Source: Pseudomonadota bacterium (GTDB lineage: Bacteria; Pseudomonadota; Alphaproteobacteria; Micavibrionales; Micavibrionaceae). Taken from it: a stretch of DNA of 64,000 nucleotides. The stretch covers positions 1 to 64,000 of the forward strand of contig JAKQEE010000151.1 of the NCBI GenBank assembly GCA_029558635.1, given 5' to 3'. Each line of letters begins with the position of its first letter. Within the stretch, counting starts at the first letter, position 1. Position numbers and translations under genes: made by a program. The notes below the pieces were generated by a model that had not been told where the DNA came from, made no database searches, and saw only the letters and a list, made by a program, of their open reading frames with translations. Below, one piece after another: positions 55,943 to 64,000 of this stretch.

Positions 55943-56638
55943 TTAGATTTTTTTGATGAGTCCCAGTTCGTAAGCTTTAAGAGCGGCCTGCGTCCGGTTG
56001 CTGACGTTCAGTTTGCGACAAACTCCCCGAACATGCAACTTAATCGTGACTTCCTGCAAATCCAGTTCGCGGGCAATGTCCTTGTTACTCAGGCCGTGTC
56101 CCAGACGCTCCAGAACTTCGCTCTCGCGCGGGGTCAGGCCGACGCCGCTTTGATCCTTTTTAGGCGATTTGGTGTGAATCGGCAGCGGCGCGGTCGGTGA
56201 ATTTTTGTTGTTGTCGCTGAAGTAAGACGGCATCAGGCCGTTGGTCGCGTGATCGACGGGAATGAATTTCTCACCGGAGAGGACCAGCTCGATGGCCTTC
56301 AACATGGCCCGACCGGATAGGGTTTTGGGGAAGTATCCGACAGCGCCCATATCCATGGCTTGCTGGACGTCGCTGACTTCGGCAACCCCTGATAGAAGGG
56401 CGACCGATGTGTCGGGGTGGGTCTTACGAAATCTTTCAAATCCTTCCAGACCGTTCATGCCGGGCATGTTCAAGTCCAGCAAAACCAGATCGGGAGTGCC
56501 GTTGCCGTTACCCATGTAAGAGAGAGCTTCGTCAAGGTTTTTGACGGTGGTAATGTTGGCGTCCGGGTTTGACCGTGTCAGGTATTGCGACATGGCATCG
56601 CGGAATAATGTATGGTCATCGGCAATCAGAAGGTGCAT
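55943..56638 (-). CDS. LuxR/NarL-type response regulator
   Basis: The 231-residue product has an N-terminal receiver (LIADDHTLFRDAM, LVLLDLNMPGMNG, lysine in YFPKTLSG) and a C-terminal LuxR helix-turn-helix (LTPRESEVLERLGHGLSNKDIARELDL in blocks, then VTIKLHVRGVCRKL). It would bind DNA on phosphorylation. It is the first gene of a pair with the small kinase at 55209. Targets cannot be predicted. Confidence 0.94.
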   Translation of the reverse strand: MHLLIADDHTLFRDAMSQYLTRSNPDANITTVKNLDEALSYMGNGNGTPDLVLLDLNMPGMNGLEGFERFRKTHPDTSVALLSGVAEVSDVQQAMDMGAVGYFPKTLSGRAMLKAIELVLSGEKFIPVDHATNGLMPSYFSDNNKNSPTAPLPIHTKSPKKDQSGVGLTPRESEVLERLGHGLSNKDIARELDLQEVTIKLHVRGVCRKLNVSNRTQAALKAYELGLIKKI

Positions 56639-56761
56639 TGCTATTCTCCTTTGCTTTTACATTACTCCCTAGAGTATGAAACGAAAGTTAACAACCTTTA
56701 GTATAGCATCCTTTCACGCAGACGTATTCATCTATTATCACCGTCATTTCTCAAAACGGAC

Positions 56762-58663
56762 TTAACGGCTACGGTATACGGCATAATTTTCCGAAACTCT
56801 CTGGACGTAGTTTCTGGTTTCACTGATGGGGATCAATTCGATCCAATCGACCCAATCGATCTGTCCCGTTCGCGGGTCACCGAATTCCTCGATCCATCCA
56901 TTCACCCGCGATGGGCCGGCATTATAGCCGGCAATGGCCAACGGCAGGGCATTGTCGAACCGGTCGAGCAGGCCGTTTAAATAAGTGCTTCCCAAAAGAA
57001 TATTATGATCGGGACGGGTGGTCAGCCATCCGGTCTGGTGGGCCGTTCCGATTTTTCGGGCGGTTTCTTTTGCGGTGGCGGGCATAAGCTGCATCAGGCC
57101 CAGCGCACCGGACGGGCTTCTGGCTTCGGTGTCGAACTGGCTTTCCTGACGGATGATCGCGTGGAACAATGCGTGGTCTCCACTGATGTTGCGCATTTTG
57201 GGTTCCAGAGACGGGAAGGCGTATGCGCCCAGATTATAATTTTTCCATGATGCGGCTTTGGCGACGCGGAAGGCTCCGGTCTGGTCTCCTGCCTTGCTTA
57301 GGGCTTCGGTGGCGGCCATGAATTCGCTGTGTGTTTTCAGCGTGGCGATCAGCGCTGTGATCAATTGTGAATGGACCGAGTCGAGATGTGCTGTGTTGGC
57401 GATGACGGCAGTTCTCAGCAGGTCGGAATTTTTGATGGATGTGACCTCTTCCGGTGTGGCAATGGTCTGCGGGGATGGTGCGGGAAGCGGTGTGCGCAAT
57501 TGTTTGGATGCCAACTGGCCGTAATAGGTGTTCGAGTAAGAGGCAGCGATTTTGTACCAGTTTTCGGCATCCGCTTTCTGGTTCATGGCACTGGCCGCGC
57601 GTCCGGCCCAATAGCTTCCGCGCGAGAGGCTGACGGGCGTGCCCACTTCATGATACATCGTGGTGAAATGGGTTAGTGCGGTTTGCGGCAGGTTCAGGAA
57701 GCGCAGGGAAATCCATCCGGCCAGCCACTCGGCCTCGGCTTTGTTCGCTTTGTCGAATTGTTTGTGGCGGGCGGCGAGCTGGTAGGCAGCTTTGAAATTC
57801 TTTTCCTCGATCATCCGGCGGATCATGATGTTTCGTTCTTTCCACCATTCATTCGCGTTCGGGGCATCCCTGATGTCGGGCGAGTTGTTGAGGATGTCGA
57901 TGGCCCCTCCATCTTCGTCGTGGCGCCTGCGCCAGCTCAGGCGTTCGAACACCAGTCCGGTGTCGTTTCTAAGGGTCATTGGAATTTTAAGAATCAGGGC
58001 GGCGGCGTTCGGTTTGTCTTCGGCCAAAGCGATGCGGGCTTCGACCAATTGCGGAAAGCCCTTTCCCAGATAGGTTGCGTATTGCCGCGCCAGTGTATAT
58101 TTGCTGGCGAAGAGAAGTTTGTCGAGCCGGAGGCGGTGGTTTTTCTCGCTGATCCTTGATCCGATGGTGGCCATGATCTGTCTGGTTTCGTCCGACGTCA
58201 TGTCGAGGTCCGGCCATGCCGCGTTCAGCAAAGCGACGGCGTTCGGTTCCTGTCCGGTCTGGCGGGCCGCGATCAGCAAGCGGATTGCGCCTTTGCCGCT
58301 CACCGGTTTATGACGGATGAACCAGTTGATCACGTTCTGGGGCGGCAGGTTGTCGCCCATATTGCGCTCGGCGGTTTTGGTCAGGGCGGTCTGGTTCGGC
58401 CAGTGGGGATTGGCGTCGATGAAATGGGCGATGCGGTCGAAGGGGAGGCCTGTGTAGTCTTCGCGGTAGAGCATCCATTCATAGATTTTGGTGAGGAGAG
58501 GATCATTTAACGAGAGAACCTTTGCGCGGGTGGCGTTCCAGTTTTCACCGGTCATCATGGTCATGGCATCGGCGGCGGTGGTTCTTGAAATTTCGGCGCG
58601 GGCCGCGGTGCCGCACAAGAAAATATGGACACAGGTGAAGCAGAGGATTAATGTAGACTTTAT
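56762..58663 (-). CDS. slt: soluble lytic murein transglycosylase Slt
   Basis: The protein (about 633 residues) is a large Slt-type transglycosylase. A signal peptide KSTLILCFTCVHIFLCG and TAARA lies at the N-terminus, followed by a long alpha-superhelical part and a C-terminal SLT domain with the catalytic Glu in IIRQESQFDTEARSPSGALG and MQLMPATAKETA. The start is unsure: no ATG, GTG or TTG lies near the signal peptide. ATA at 58663 would fit best, while a GTG at 58807 lies inside the dapA gene on the other strand. Confidence 0.85.
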   Translation of the reverse strand: MKSTLILCFTCVHIFLCGTAARAEISRTTAADAMTMMTGENWNATRAKVLSLNDPLLTKIYEWMLYREDYTGLPFDRIAHFIDANPHWPNQTALTKTAERNMGDNLPPQNVINWFIRHKPVSGKGAIRLLIAARQTGQEPNAVALLNAAWPDLDMTSDETRQIMATIGSRISEKNHRLRLDKLLFASKYTLARQYATYLGKGFPQLVEARIALAEDKPNAAALILKIPMTLRNDTGLVFERLSWRRRHDEDGGAIDILNNSPDIRDAPNANEWWKERNIMIRRMIEEKNFKAAYQLAARHKQFDKANKAEAEWLAGWISLRFLNLPQTALTHFTTMYHEVGTPVSLSRGSYWAGRAASAMNQKADAENWYKIAASYSNTYYGQLASKQLRTPLPAPSPQTIATPEEVTSIKNSDLLRTAVIANTAHLDSVHSQLITALIATLKTHSEFMAATEALSKAGDQTGAFRVAKAASWKNYNLGAYAFPSLEPKMRNISGDHALFHAIIRQESQFDTEARSPSGALGLMQLMPATAKETARKIGTAHQTGWLTTRPDHNILLGSTYLNGLLDRFDNALPLAIAGYNAGPSRVNGWIEEFGDPRTGQIDWVDWIELIPISETRNYVQRVSENYAVYRSR

Positions 58664-58699
58664 CCATCCAGAACAGACAGAGTAGGAAGAAATTTGATT

Positions 58700-59611
58700 A
58701 TGTTTCGCGGTTTGATTACGGCTTTGGTGACCCCTTTTACGGACGGGGAGTTCGATGCGCGGGCGTTCGAAAAAATTCTGGCCTTTCAGATTGAAAATGG
58801 AAGTCACGGTATTGTTCCTTGCGGCACGACGGGCGAATCACCGACGCTCGATGAAGACGAGATTCGTACCATATTCGACATGTCTGTCGCGGCGGTCAAG
58901 GGGAGAAAAATTCCTGTTATCGCCGGAACGGGGTCCAACTCGACGCGCAAAAGTGTGGCGATGACCGAGATGGCGAAACAATGCGGTGCGGATGCGGCGT
59001 TGATTGTCGTGCCCTATTACAACAAGCCGACCCAAGACGGAATGTATGCGCATTTCAAGGCCATTCACGATGCTGTCGAAATCCCGATTGTTTTGTATAA
59101 CGTTCCCGGACGGACAGGGGCTGAAATGTCGGTCGATACGGTTTGCCGTCTGGCCGAGCTACCGCGCATTGTTGCATTGAAAGATGCCACCTCTGATATG
59201 TCGCGGACGACGGCGATCAAGTCGCGGGTGAAGGGTGGTTTCTCGATTTTGTCCGGTGAGGATGCTTTGGCGGGGGCATGTCTGGCGCAGGGCGGGGATG
59301 GATGCATTTCCGTGACCTCCAACATCGCGCCCCAAGAATGTGCCGATTTTCAAAATGCTTGGGCGGCGGGCGATATTCAAAAATTTCAGGCGTTGCAGGC
59401 CCGGTTGATGCCGCTGCATAAAGCGTTGTTTGTCGAAACCTCTCCGTCGCCGGTCAAATACGCGGCCTCCAAGCTGGGTTTGTGTTCTGATGAGGTCCGG
59501 TTGCCTCTGGTTTCTGCATCTCCTGCGGCGCGGTCGGCGGTAGATCGCGCCTTTGCCGAAAGTGGCTTGATTATGGAACGGGATTCCGCCACACTCCGCC
59601 GTCATGGCTAA
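58700..59611 (+). CDS. dapA: 4-hydroxy-tetrahydrodipicolinate synthase DapA
   Basis: DapA (303 residues) condenses pyruvate and aspartate semialdehyde in the lysine and peptidoglycan pathway. It is a TIM barrel with [13 protein letters not shown], the Tyr in [10 protein letters not shown] and the Schiff-base Lys in [12 protein letters not shown]. The ATG at 58700 is preferred; a TTG at 58694 is nearer to GGAAG and would add two residues. Its end overlaps smpB by eight bases. Confidence 0.96.
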   Translation: MFRGLITALVTPFTDGEFDARAFEKILAFQIENGSHGIVPCGTTGESPTLDEDEIRTIFDMSVAAVKGRKIPVIAGTGSNSTRKSVAMTEMAKQCGADAALIVVPYYNKPTQDGMYAHFKAIHDAVEIPIVLYNVPGRTGAEMSVDTVCRLAELPRIVALKDATSDMSRTTAIKSRVKGGFSILSGEDALAGACLAQGGDGCISVTSNIAPQECADFQNAWAAGDIQKFQALQARLMPLHKALFVETSPSPVKYAASKLGLCSDEVRLPLVSASPAARSAVDRAFAESGLIMERDSATLRRHG

Positions 59612-60101
59612 AAAGAACGATAAAAGTTCCAAAGCATTAATTTCGGTCAACCATACGGTGGCCGAGAATCGTCGTGCGCGGTTCGATTATTTTCTCGAAG
59701 AAAAGGTCGAGGCGGGGATTATGCTGACGGGGACCGAGGTTAAATCGCTCCGTCATGGGCAATGTTCGCTCAATGAAAGTTTTGCCGAGGAAAAAAACGG
59801 GGATTTGTGGCTGCTTGGCTCCTATATCGCGCCCTATGGTCCGGCGGGGGAACATCTTCAGCATGTGCCGCGGCGCGACCGCAAGCTTTTGCTTCATAAA
59901 AGGGAACTCGCGCGGTTATTTGCGGCGGTTAAGCAAAAGGGGTATACGATTGTGCCCGTTCGTCTTTATTTTAATGCTCGCGGCGTGGCCAAGGTCGAAA
60001 TTGCTTTGGCCAAGGGCAAAGCCCAGCACGACAAGCGCGAGACGATCAAAGAACGCGATTGGAACCGTTCCAAATCCCGTATTTTGCGTGGGGGAGAATA
60101 G
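59604..60101 (+). CDS. smpB: SsrA-binding protein SmpB
   Basis: SmpB (165 residues) binds tmRNA for rescue of stalled ribosomes. It has [40 protein letters not shown] and the basic C-terminal tail [20 protein letters not shown], of normal length. Its start overlaps the end of dapA by eight bases, the same arrangement as in other alphaproteobacteria. Confidence 0.97.
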   Translation: MAKKNDKSSKALISVNHTVAENRRARFDYFLEEKVEAGIMLTGTEVKSLRHGQCSLNESFAEEKNGDLWLLGSYIAPYGPAGEHLQHVPRRDRKLLLHKRELARLFAAVKQKGYTIVPVRLYFNARGVAKVEIALAKGKAQHDKRETIKERDWNRSKSRILRGGE

Positions 60102-60112
60102 ACTGATTTTTC

Positions 60113-60141
60113 TTGACATATTATGAATATATTCCTATAAT
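60113..60141 (+). promoter_or_regulatory. consensus sigma70 promoter with palindromic spacer
   Basis: A perfect TTGACA (60113-60118) and perfect TATAAT (60136-60141) are 17 bases apart. The spacer contains the palindrome GAATATATTC (60125-60134), flanked by ATTAT and ATAAT, so it may be an operator. The expected start is at the A of the ATG of the next gene (60148), so the mRNA would be leaderless. Confidence 0.8.
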
Positions 60142-60147
60142 GTTTCG

Positions 60148-60390
60148 ATGCGAGTTTGGGCCGAAGACCAGAAACAAAGACAGCGCGAGGCTATTCGCCG
60201 CTGGAAACCGTGGGTCCATTCCACAGGTCCCCGTACCTCTCAGCGTAAAGTCCGCTCTGCGCTTAATTATACCAGGCACGGCTTTCGCTCTCGTGCCGGA
60301 ATCGAATTCTTTGCCCTCCTCACCCGTCACAGTGCATTTTTGCGCGCGGTCGAGGCGCGTATTCGCCTAGAGCGGCTCCAAAAAAAATAA
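60148..60390 (+). CDS. conserved hypothetical, STGPRT-type small protein
   Basis: The 80-residue protein starts MRVWAEDQKQRQREAIRRWK and has the segment WVHSTGPRTSQRKVRSALNY followed by TRHGFRS, as seen in small conserved proteins of unknown role in many alphaproteobacteria. It is basic and may bind nucleic acid; this is inference. There is no ribosome binding site; the ATG coincides with the expected transcription start of a consensus promoter. Confidence 0.78.
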   Translation: MRVWAEDQKQRQREAIRRWKPWVHSTGPRTSQRKVRSALNYTRHGFRSRAGIEFFALLTRHSAFLRAVEARIRLERLQKK

Positions 60391-60422
60391 AAACACACCA
60401 AACGAACTATTAAAGAGTATCG

Positions 60423-60462
60423 CAAAACAGGGTAGACTTCCGAACCGGAGTCGTCTGTTTTG
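60423..60462 (+). repeat. inverted repeat hairpin upstream of cca
   Basis: CAAAACAG (60423-60430) pairs with CTGTTTTG (60455-60462), and inside GACT (60435-60438) pairs with AGTC (60449-60452). There is no T-run. It may be a weak terminator of the small gene or an RNA element of the cca leader. Confidence 0.45.
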
Positions 60463-60512
60463 CCTGTCAGGGTGACTGCGCCGCCGTCTCCATCCCGTTT
60501 TTAGGATCATTT

Positions 60513-61712
60513 ATGGATCACCCGCTCAAAATTTCCCTGCCCCCCGAGATGAACTCGCCTGAAGTGAAGGCGATTTTCAGGATTCTGGGAAAGGGTAATG
60601 TTCGTTTTGTCGGCGGGTGTGTGCGGAATGCTTTGATGGGGCTTTCGACCCGTGATGTTGACCTTGCGACGCCTCTTTTGCCGCGAAACGTGACGGAGCG
60701 TTTGTTGAAAAATAAGGTAAAAGTCGTCCCGACCGGATTGGCTCATGGAACGGTTACGGCGGTCATTAATGGCAAATTATTTGAAATCACTACGCTGCGT
60801 ATTGATAAAAAAACCGATGGGCGTCATGCCAAGGTGGTTTTTTCAGGCTCTTGGGAGGAGGATGCGGCGCGGCGGGATTTTACGATGAATGCGCTTTATG
60901 CCGATCTTGACGGGGTGGTTTACGATCCGCTGGGGCGGGGGGTGTTGGACCTCGACAAGAAACGCGTGGTGTTTGTGGGGGATCCCGAAACCCGTATTCG
61001 GGAAGATTATCTTCGTATTTTGCGGTTTTTCCGGTTCTCTCTTTATTACGGGGGCGGGAAACTGGACTGTGCGGGGCTGGCGGCGTGCCAGAAACTTTCG
61101 CGCGGTTTGTCACAGTTGTCGAAGGAGAGGGTCACTCAGGAATTTTTTAAAATCCTGTCCCATTCCAAGGCGGAAAAAATTCTCGGCTCGATGTGTGGCA
61201 TAGGTATTTTGAAAAGTCTTTTTGTCAAAAGTTTCGATTCGCGGCGTTTAGGAACGCTGGTTTCGCTTCAAAAGGGCGGGGTCGATGATGTCTTGTTGAT
61301 GGCGCGGTTGGTCCTCGTATCCGGTTCTTTGGTAAAAATTGATAAGTGGCTGATTTTGAATAGGAAACAGAAATCTTTTTTTGAAAAGCTTGCGGTGTTG
61401 CGTATCAATACGATTCGGATCGAAACATCCAAAATTCATTCTTGGGTTTATTATGACGGACCAGAAATTGCTTTGGCGCGGTTGCAATTGGCTTACGCGG
61501 CGGGGCGGTTGTCTGCTGCGGATTATAAAAAATTTATGGCGCTTGTTTCCGAACCTGTTCCCCCGTTTCCAGTCAAGGCCAAAGACCTGATGGCGCTGGG
61601 GTATCGGGGCGCGGCGCTTGGCGAGGCGATCAAAAAGCTAGAGAAGAAGTGGATCGGGGCCGAGTTCAAGTTGGAGCGCGGGGCATTGTTGTCTCGCGTT
61701 AGTCCCACTTAA
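60513..61712 (+). CDS. cca: tRNA nucleotidyltransferase / poly(A) polymerase family (CCA-adding type)
   Basis: The 399-residue product belongs to the class II nucleotidyltransferases. It has [12 protein letters not shown], the metal-binding [29 protein letters not shown] and [15 protein letters not shown], as in alphaproteobacterial CCA enzymes. It would add or repair the CCA end of tRNA. A poly(A) polymerase role cannot be excluded, but length and motifs favour CCA. Its end overlaps hemF by 14 bases (convergent). Confidence 0.92.
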   Translation: MDHPLKISLPPEMNSPEVKAIFRILGKGNVRFVGGCVRNALMGLSTRDVDLATPLLPRNVTERLLKNKVKVVPTGLAHGTVTAVINGKLFEITTLRIDKKTDGRHAKVVFSGSWEEDAARRDFTMNALYADLDGVVYDPLGRGVLDLDKKRVVFVGDPETRIREDYLRILRFFRFSLYYGGGKLDCAGLAACQKLSRGLSQLSKERVTQEFFKILSHSKAEKILGSMCGIGILKSLFVKSFDSRRLGTLVSLQKGGVDDVLLMARLVLVSGSLVKIDKWLILNRKQKSFFEKLAVLRINTIRIETSKIHSWVYYDGPEIALARLQLAYAAGRLSAADYKKFMALVSEPVPPFPVKAKDLMALGYRGAALGEAIKKLEKKWIGAEFKLERGALLSRVSPT

Positions 61713-62553
61713 CTGTTGGAGGCATGGACATCAGAATCGCTTCGGTGTTGCCGCCGGTTTTCAGGCCGAATTGTGTGCCTCGGTCATAAAGTAGGTTGAA
61801 TTCGACATAGCGGCCGCGTTTGATCAATTGGACTTCGCGGTCTGCGTCGGTCCAGTTTTCGTTCATATGGCGGCGGACTATTTCGGGGTAGATTTTCAAG
61901 AAGGTCTCGCCGACATCTTCGGAAAAGGCAAAATCGCGGCCCCAATCACCGGTATCTATGTAATCGTAAAAAATTCCGCCAATGCCGCGTGGTTCTTCAC
62001 GGTGGGGAAGGTAGAAATAGCGGTCGCACCAGCTTTTGAATTCGGGGTAGTAGGTCGGATCGTGACGGTCGCAGCAGTCTTTGAGGGCGGCGTGAAAATC
62101 TCTAGTGTCCCGTTCGTTCGGGAAGACGGGGGTCAGGTCGGTTCCGCCGCCCAGCCATGTCTTGCTGGTCTGGATCATGCGCAAATTCATATGGACAGCC
62201 GGAACGTGGGGGGATTGCATATGGGCGACCAGTGAAATCCCTGCGGCCCAATATTTCCCTTCGCTGTCCTCGGCGCTGGGGATTTGGGACCGGAAAGCGG
62301 GGGTAAAACATCCGGTGACGGTCGAGATGTTGACGCCGACCTTTTCAAAAACGCGGCCTTTCATAATCGAAATTTCGCCGCCGCCGCCGGGGAGTCCTTC
62401 CTCGTCGGTGCGATACCATTTTTTGCGGTTGAAGCGGCCCGCGTCTTCTTGCGCGAGTGGGCCGTTTGCAAGTTCAGTCTCAAGTTGTTCGAATTCCGCG
62501 CAAATGCGGTTGCGTAAATCTTCGAAAAAGCCTGTGGCGGTCGTTTTGTTCAT
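61699..62553 (-). CDS. hemF: oxygen-dependent coproporphyrinogen III oxidase
   Basis: HemF (284 residues) decarboxylates coproporphyrinogen III in haem synthesis with oxygen. Conserved blocks are [35 protein letters not shown] and [13 protein letters not shown]. The length is normal and no signal peptide is present. It follows trmL after nine bases on the same strand and is probably cotranscribed. Confidence 0.97.
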   Translation of the reverse strand: MNKTTATGFFEDLRNRICAEFEQLETELANGPLAQEDAGRFNRKKWYRTDEEGLPGGGGEISIMKGRVFEKVGVNISTVTGCFTPAFRSQIPSAEDSEGKYWAAGISLVAHMQSPHVPAVHMNLRMIQTSKTWLGGGTDLTPVFPNERDTRDFHAALKDCCDRHDPTYYPEFKSWCDRYFYLPHREEPRGIGGIFYDYIDTGDWGRDFAFSEDVGETFLKIYPEIVRRHMNENWTDADREVQLIKRGRYVEFNLLYDRGTQFGLKTGGNTEAILMSMPPTVKWD

Positions 62554-62562
62554 GGGTTGGAC

Positions 62563-63024
62563 CTATACCTGCTTGAGGGGAAGCTGGCAAGTTTGGCGCA
62601 GGGATTCCCCCAAAATTATGGCACCGGCCATTGCCATATTCAACGATCTTGTGTTTGGAGCCATGGGAATTTTGACCCTGTCCGGCAAAATGTTATGGAT
62701 TTCTTCGGGGACGCCAGCGCTTTCGCGGCCCAAAAGCAGGATATCATTGGCTTTGAAGGTAAATTCCGTATAGGGAATGGACGCCTTGGTGGAGAGAAGC
62801 ACGACCCTGTTTTCCGAAAAATTGTTTCTGAAGGCGTCCCACGATGTATGGCGGGTGATTTTGGCAAGATCGAAATAATCCATTGCGGATGCGCGTATTT
62901 TTCTTTCATCCCAGATAAAGCCGAATGGCTCGATCAATTCGAGCGGGACGTCCAATCCGGCACACAGGCGGATGAGGGCTCCGGTGTTTTGGGGGATGTC
63001 GGGTTGATAGGCTGCTAGTCTCAT
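62563..63024 (-). CDS. trmL: tRNA (cytidine/uridine-2'-O) methyltransferase TrmL
   Basis: The 153-residue SPOUT methyltransferase modifies position 34 of certain tRNA-Leu. It shows AAYQPDIPQNTGALIRLC, LLLGRESAGVPEEI and the knot motif IPMAPNTRSLNMAMAGAII. The start at 63024 matches the family; an ATG at 63054 would add ten residues, and neither has a good binding site. It is 9 bases before hemF. Confidence 0.93.
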   Translation of the reverse strand: MRLAAYQPDIPQNTGALIRLCAGLDVPLELIEPFGFIWDERKIRASAMDYFDLAKITRHTSWDAFRNNFSENRVVLLSTKASIPYTEFTFKANDILLLGRESAGVPEEIHNILPDRVKIPMAPNTRSLNMAMAGAIILGESLRQTCQLPLKQV

Positions 63025-63186
63025 AAGGAGAGGCGTAGCACATTCCCGCGTCATTGCGAAAGGAGATATGATGTTTTGGGGGCTTTATTTTCCGCTCTGA
63101 ATGATTTAACACTGTGAAGTTACAGGCGACTCAATTGTTCGCTTTTTCTTTGTTTATTTAACAGTCTTTTTTTGAGGGACGGGTTC

Positions 63187-63771
63187 ATGTCTTCCGATGA
63201 TAATTCTCAAGGGTGTTGCTGTTCGTGCGGTGAAGGGGCTTGCGAGCCTTCGGCCGATAGCAACGCGCGTCGCGACTTCTTATATATGAGTGCCACCGCT
63301 ATGGCCGCTGTCGGTGCCGGAAGTGTGGCTTGGCCGTTTATCAGCCAGATGAATCCTGCTGCCGATACTTTGGCAATGTCCACCACTGAAGTTGATTTGT
63401 CCTCCATTGAAGAAGGTCAAGCGGTCACGGTGATGTGGCGCGGCAAGCCGGTTTTCGTTCGTCGCCGCACGGCTGAAGAAATCAAGTCCGCCGAAGATGT
63501 GAATGTTGCCGATCTTCGTGACAAGCAAGTCGATGCGGATCGTGTGCAAAAACCCGAATGGTTGATCGTTGTCGGCGTTTGCACACACCTTGGTTGCGTT
63601 CCTTTGGGGCAAAAAACCGGTGACGAGCGCGGCGAGTTCGGCGGATGGTTCTGCCCGTGCCACGGGTCGGCTTATGACACGTCGGGTCGTATCCGCAAGG
63701 GGCCCGCGCCTAAAAACCTCGAAGTCCCGACTTATACATTCTTAAGCGATACTCTGGTTCGCATTGGCTAA
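63187..63771 (+). CDS. petA: ubiquinol-cytochrome c reductase Rieske iron-sulphur subunit
   Basis: The 194-residue product is the Rieske protein of the bc1 complex. A twin-arginine [10 protein letters not shown] and a transmembrane helix anchor it in the inner membrane. The cluster ligands are in [10 protein letters not shown] and [10 protein letters not shown]. An unusual cysteine-rich N-terminus, [13 protein letters not shown], precedes the RR motif. GAGGGACGG precedes the ATG at 63187. It is followed by petB after 19 bases. Confidence 0.96.
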   Translation: MSSDDNSQGCCCSCGEGACEPSADSNARRDFLYMSATAMAAVGAGSVAWPFISQMNPAADTLAMSTTEVDLSSIEEGQAVTVMWRGKPVFVRRRTAEEIKSAEDVNVADLRDKQVDADRVQKPEWLIVVGVCTHLGCVPLGQKTGDERGEFGGWFCPCHGSAYDTSGRIRKGPAPKNLEVPTYTFLSDTLVRIG

Positions 63772-63790
63772 TTCATAAGGAGCATAATCC

Positions 63791-64000
63791 ATGTCCGCAG
63801 GTCCCCGTACCCCGTTTGAAAATAAATTTGTCGAGTGGATCGATTCGCGTCTGCCGCTCTTTACAATGATGCAGAAGGAATACGGTGTTTTCCCGACTCC
63901 GAAAAACTTCAACTATTTCTGGAATTTCGGCGCGATTGCCATGGTGATGTTGGTCACTATGCTGCTCACCGGTATTATGCTCGCTATGAACTACACCGCC
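63791..64000 (+). CDS. petB: cytochrome b subunit of the bc1 complex (partial, 5' end)
   Basis: The frame runs off the window. The first 70 residues, starting MSAGPRTPFENKFVEWIDSR and including NFNYFWNFGAIAMVMLVTML, match cytochrome b. The protein carries the two b-type haems and oxidises quinol. It directly follows petA in the usual order; the cytochrome c1 gene is expected further on. Confidence 0.95.
   Translation, partial: MSAGPRTPFENKFVEWIDSRLPLFTMMQKEYGVFPTPKNFNYFWNFGAIAMVMLVTMLLTGIMLAMNYTA

Overview
The window looks like a chromosomal segment of an alphaproteobacterium of moderate GC content. The evidence is an alphaproteobacterial-style gene set (rRNA end with tRNA-Arg, htpX with a DUF1674/SDHAF4 gene, rsmB, rpe with a heparinase-like gene, radA-cvpA-purF, dapA-smpB, petA-petB), the sequence style of those proteins and a single Flp pilin. 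Several lineage-specific membrane and secreted proteins and a rich chemosensory set fit a free-living or predatory lineage such as Micavibrio, but that placement is inference. No phage, insertion sequence or CRISPR array was seen.

Layout. 1-1.1 kb: 3' end of a 23S rRNA gene, 5S rRNA, operon terminator, tRNA-Arg(CCG). 1.1-5.1 kb: two small conserved hypotheticals, an Hsp20 gene with a leader that can hide its ribosome binding site, a small secreted protein, typA. 5.1-8.6 kb: a half-size ABC exporter behind a leader-peptide-like ORF, two unknown genes. 8.5-14 kb: an SDHAF4-like gene, chorismate mutase-htpX, rsmB, a pilin-like gene, serB, a single-AAA ClpA-like ATPase, an interspersed repeat. 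14.2-23.7 kb: rpe, heparinase-like protein, degenerate EAL protein, radA, a frameshifted class I amidotransferase, cvpA-purF, an SDR, a nucleotide-sugar epimerase. 23.7-27.9 kb: small unknowns, a membrane-anchored protein with two more pilin-like proteins, a candidate small RNA, an unknown protein. 27.9-33.6 kb: acnA, a G-quadruplex/hairpin motif, two related small RNA-like units around a small membrane protein gene, a DUF808 protein, asd. 33.6-41.2 kb: hybrid histidine kinase, secreted protein, a split Aer-type receptor (PAS protein plus MCP), flp, DUF2892, lepA. 41.2-47.5 kb: four large unusual genes, one with a lytic transglycosylase domain. 47.5-56.6 kb: purH, cheR-cheB-cheY-cheW-cheA, and a small kinase/LuxR regulator pair. 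56.7-64 kb: slt, dapA-smpB, a small leaderless gene, cca, hemF, trmL, petA and the start of petB.

How genes work together. The che operon (order of transcription cheA, cheW, cheY, cheB, cheR) with the split Aer receptor and the CheY-like and HPt modules form a large signalling complement. The pilin-like genes at 11.5 and 24.5-26.7 kb and the separate flp gene suggest surface filaments or secretion. The most novel signals are the tandem small RNA units at 30.9-31.6 kb, the G-quadruplex/hairpin next to them, and the uncharacterised 41-47 kb protein cluster.
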